From Albifimbria verrucaria (lineage: Eukaryota; Ascomycota; Sordariomycetes; Hypocreales; Stachybotryaceae): DNA of 64,000 nucleotides. How positions within the stretch are numbered: position 1 is the first letter of the stretch; the number at the start of each line of letters is the position of its first letter. The notes beneath the pieces are model-generated. The model saw only the letters and a program-made list of their open reading frames with translations. It searched no databases and had not been told where the DNA came from. Positions 61,698 through 64,000 of this stretch are shown here, in pieces. The translations under genes were made by a program, and so were the position numbers. The stretch is from contig JAHREC010000045.1 in assembly GCA_020081605.1 (NCBI GenBank), positions 558,001-622,000 of the forward strand. Direction: 5' to 3'.

Positions 61698-63380
61698 AGA
61701 TAGTAGCTAGATGTGCAATCTGAACCTGGACCTTTCGAGCCACACTCGGTAGGATCCCGTTAAGTGCAAGGTGAGAATTGCTGTGGTCGCATCCGGAGTC
61801 CCGAGCATCCGACACGCATCGAGATTTCCAAGAACAAGTCAGATGAGATTAGTAATGCAGACCGCCTTGAAGCGAAATGGAGCCTCAGTTTCTGTGAGGT
61901 GGGAAACTGAGACAAGCGCATGTTTTAGACTGATCTGGTGCTAATAATAATTCCCGAGCTTGCCGTGGGTGCGCGTTTTCTGATTTGCTGTTCCGGCACA
62001 TCTTTTAACACGGAGCATAACTTGGAATGCTAATTGAAGATCAATCTACTGCCTGAGCAAAGTCAGCTTGTTTGCTTGCTTGAAATTGGCCGGCCATGGT
62101 CAAGCCGGGTTGACCGAGCTATCGACAACTGATTCTAATCCGTTGCGCTCGAAGCTCGCCGAGGTGTGCGTAGCCGCCAAGACAAGAACGATGTCCGGAT
62201 TCAATGCACCTGCGTCATTTTTCTCCCTTTTACCGCCCTTCTTATACGGATGGCTGGTGCTCTCTCTCGACCTTGGGATTCTCATATCGAATCAGCAAAG
62301 GATTTGGCTCTACACGGGCAATTTTCCATGGTCCATATCATGTAATCACAGCGAGAGCAACAGCAACACCAGAATTTGTGCTTTATTTTTGTTTTGTTCT
62401 TTTTTCATTTTCTATTGACCTTGTTTGACGATTGAATCGATGATGTCAAACGACCAAATCACAAGCTAGTCTCCACAGTCAGCCCGTCCGGCTTAGAAGC
62501 CCCCTGACATGCAAGGGTCGGTCCGTACGATTGCTACCTTGACTGACTGGGCGAGCCGGATTGCCAAGGAGCTAGGTATACGCCGGAATGGCGGGAGAGA
62601 GCTCCTCCCATGCTTTGCTGAAGGCAACAACGGTCATACCCATCGCGATCGATCCCAAACACTGGCTTTTGCAAATAGACGGTGATTGCAATCAGCAGCT
62701 GGTTGTCCCTCGCATATAATAGCTGAGGCAGTGGAGCGTTCCATAATCTGGTGGTATGCAACGCTACTTAGCAATAGAAACATTTTTTATGACCTTCAAG
62801 CCTAGTCATGCAGTCATATGAGAGTTACACTTCCATATCTGGGAGTCGAATCTGTTTTCTTTATTTCAGCCATAAGAGTACGGAAATTAAAAGACAGTAC
62901 CAGGGTTAACCATTCATCTTTATGCAACAAGACGCAGAGGACAGTCCCTCCTACCTGTACGCCTTCGTTGCATTCATCCTACATAACGCCTCTTTAGGGT
63001 AGCTTGATTATGACTAACACGTTACCCTACACGCATTGGCTAGTTGGTCACGTTGGACGGAGTGTCGCTTCACCCTCTTCACTCTACAAATTATGCCTCA
63101 GAAGGAGAGCCAGTGTCTATCTTCCTCCTTGTTGCGTAATTCTTGTGTCCCTTATAGCTGTCAAACCTATTAGACCTGGTTGACCATAGGTCGCTTCTCT
63201 TCGAGTAGCCCATTCTTGACATGAAAGACTTGAACCTGGCTGTGGTTACTGTTAGTGGGGCTTTCAGGGGTCGAAATTATGTCAACATCAAGGGATCTTC
63301 AATTCAACACATCTTCTTGAAATCGTAATATTGTTGATTTGGATCCGCTTAACTCTAGCCCCATCAATAGCGTGAAGCAA
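61698..63380. other. Intergenic, no gene recognised
   Basis: About 1.7 kb between divergent genes. Open frames at 62068-62428 and 62534-62761 lack supporting features. Confidence 0.55.
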
Positions 63381-64000
63381 TGGCAGATACCTCATCCTCG
63401 ACGGCCGTCGAGGCAGATGAAGCGGACACGGCTGCTAGTAGATGAAAGCCCTGCGCCCCCGACGCGTGAGGCCAGATGGCAGACGAGGCCATCTGAGGAG
63501 AGTAATAGAGTCCGAACTCAAGTTATTGTACTTCTGTTCGTGGGCGCCCTCTACTTCAACTTATATGTCTCTCTTGCACCAGAGACCAGCATTCGAGAAG
63601 CCATCATCTGCAAGAATTACTACGACAGTATCGACTACACCAATACCTCGGCAACCCATGCACTTGAGCGTGACTGCACAGTGGATAACGTGCAGAGAGA
63701 ACTTGTTCTGCTAAGCCAAGTTTATATCACTGCCGCACAGTTACCTGGTAAGTGAAAGCGTCCATTTTACCTAGTCATGACGTTGTGCTAGGCCTGCCTG
63801 AGCCCTGCATTATGTGATAACGCGTCTCTGTTTCCAGAGGTAATTGTCCAGCCGTCTGTCGCTAACGCTTCTCTTTCTTAGGCCTCTTTCTCGCTCTGCC
63901 TTTCGGTAGCCTAGGTAGGCCAAAGGCAAGATCATGACCACGCGTTGCCATTGCTTATATAGTGTCGTAGCGGATCGGATCGGTCGTAAAAAGTTCTCCT
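63381..64000 (+). CDS. MFS transporter, N-terminal part (truncated by window end)
   Basis: A soluble N-terminal tail leads to the first membrane helix VIVLLFVGALYFNLYVSLAP, an extracellular loop with ICKNYYDSIDY, and a second helix starting LLSQVYITAAQLPG. Two short introns (about 63749-63881 and 63913-63968) join this to LFLALPFGSL and ADRIGRKKFS, the loop 2-3 motif G/D-R-x-G-R-K of the major facilitator superfamily. The best start is the ATG at 63380-63382 (MADTSSSTAVEADEADTA), which requires a one-base shift near 63440 to join SPAPPTREARWQT. The ATG at 63417 is in frame without a shift. The transported substrate is unknown. Confidence 0.82.

Overview
The window is nuclear DNA of a filamentous ascomycete (Pezizomycotina, probably Sordariomycetes; species not determined). 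Genes are compact with short GT-AG introns of about 50-100 bp. The families are typical of these fungi: Zn2Cys6 factor, fungal arrestin, AA1-like secreted protein, GH7/GH10/AA13/CE16 enzymes and a STAND-type N-terminal domain with ankyrin repeats. No CRISPR array, rRNA, convincing tRNA or intact transposon was seen.

Layout. 0-1.3 kb: 5' part of a Zn2Cys6 transcription factor. 2.1-3.2 kb: GT8-like Golgi glycosyltransferase. 4.6-6.2 kb: GT61/EOGT-like glycosyltransferase with several disruptions. 7.9-16.5 kb: a glycine-cleavage/one-carbon cluster with P-protein (GCV2), H-protein (GCV3), a mitochondrial-type serine hydroxymethyltransferase and T-protein (GCV1). 17.0-18.2 kb: a three-repeat Myb protein resembling yeast Bas1. 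19.3-34.9 kb: a cysteine-rich GPI-type protein, an FAD (DAO-type) oxidoreductase, a GH10 xylanase, two divergent paralogous secreted proteins of unknown function, an arrestin-like protein, a GST and a cytochrome P450. 36.6-47.9 kb: a cysteine-rich membrane protein, an AA1-like secreted protein, a STAND-N/ankyrin protein, a glyoxalase-like protein and the ribosome-assembly WD40 protein Rsa4/NLE1. 48.6-59.3 kb: GH7 cellulase, Gfo/Idh/MocA dehydrogenase, AA13-CBM20 starch LPMO and a CE16/SGNH esterase. 60.2-61.7 kb: a Vps62-domain membrane protein. 63.4 kb to the end: start of an MFS transporter.

The most interesting system is the glycine cluster. All three dedicated glycine decarboxylase subunits plus serine hydroxymethyltransferase lie within about 8.3 kb. 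Every promoter region in that block carries copies of one 10-11 bp element, TGACTCGGTGA (sense strand TCACCGAGTCA). I count seven exact GACTCGGTGA cores and four one-base variants. They lie roughly 170-300 bp upstream of the start codons, and I found the core nowhere else in the window. The element contains TGACTC, the core recognised by yeast Bas1 (Myb) and Gcn4, and a Bas1-like Myb gene sits next to GCV1. I infer a physically clustered one-carbon regulon possibly with its own linked regulator. This needs experimental confirmation.

Caution on sequence quality. Many conserved genes are broken by apparent single-base deletions, mostly in short homopolymers. They include serine hydroxymethyltransferase, T-protein and Rsa4, an essential protein in yeast. 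The pattern looks more like base-calling error than gene decay, so most frame breaks below are annotated as interrupted CDS rather than pseudogenes.
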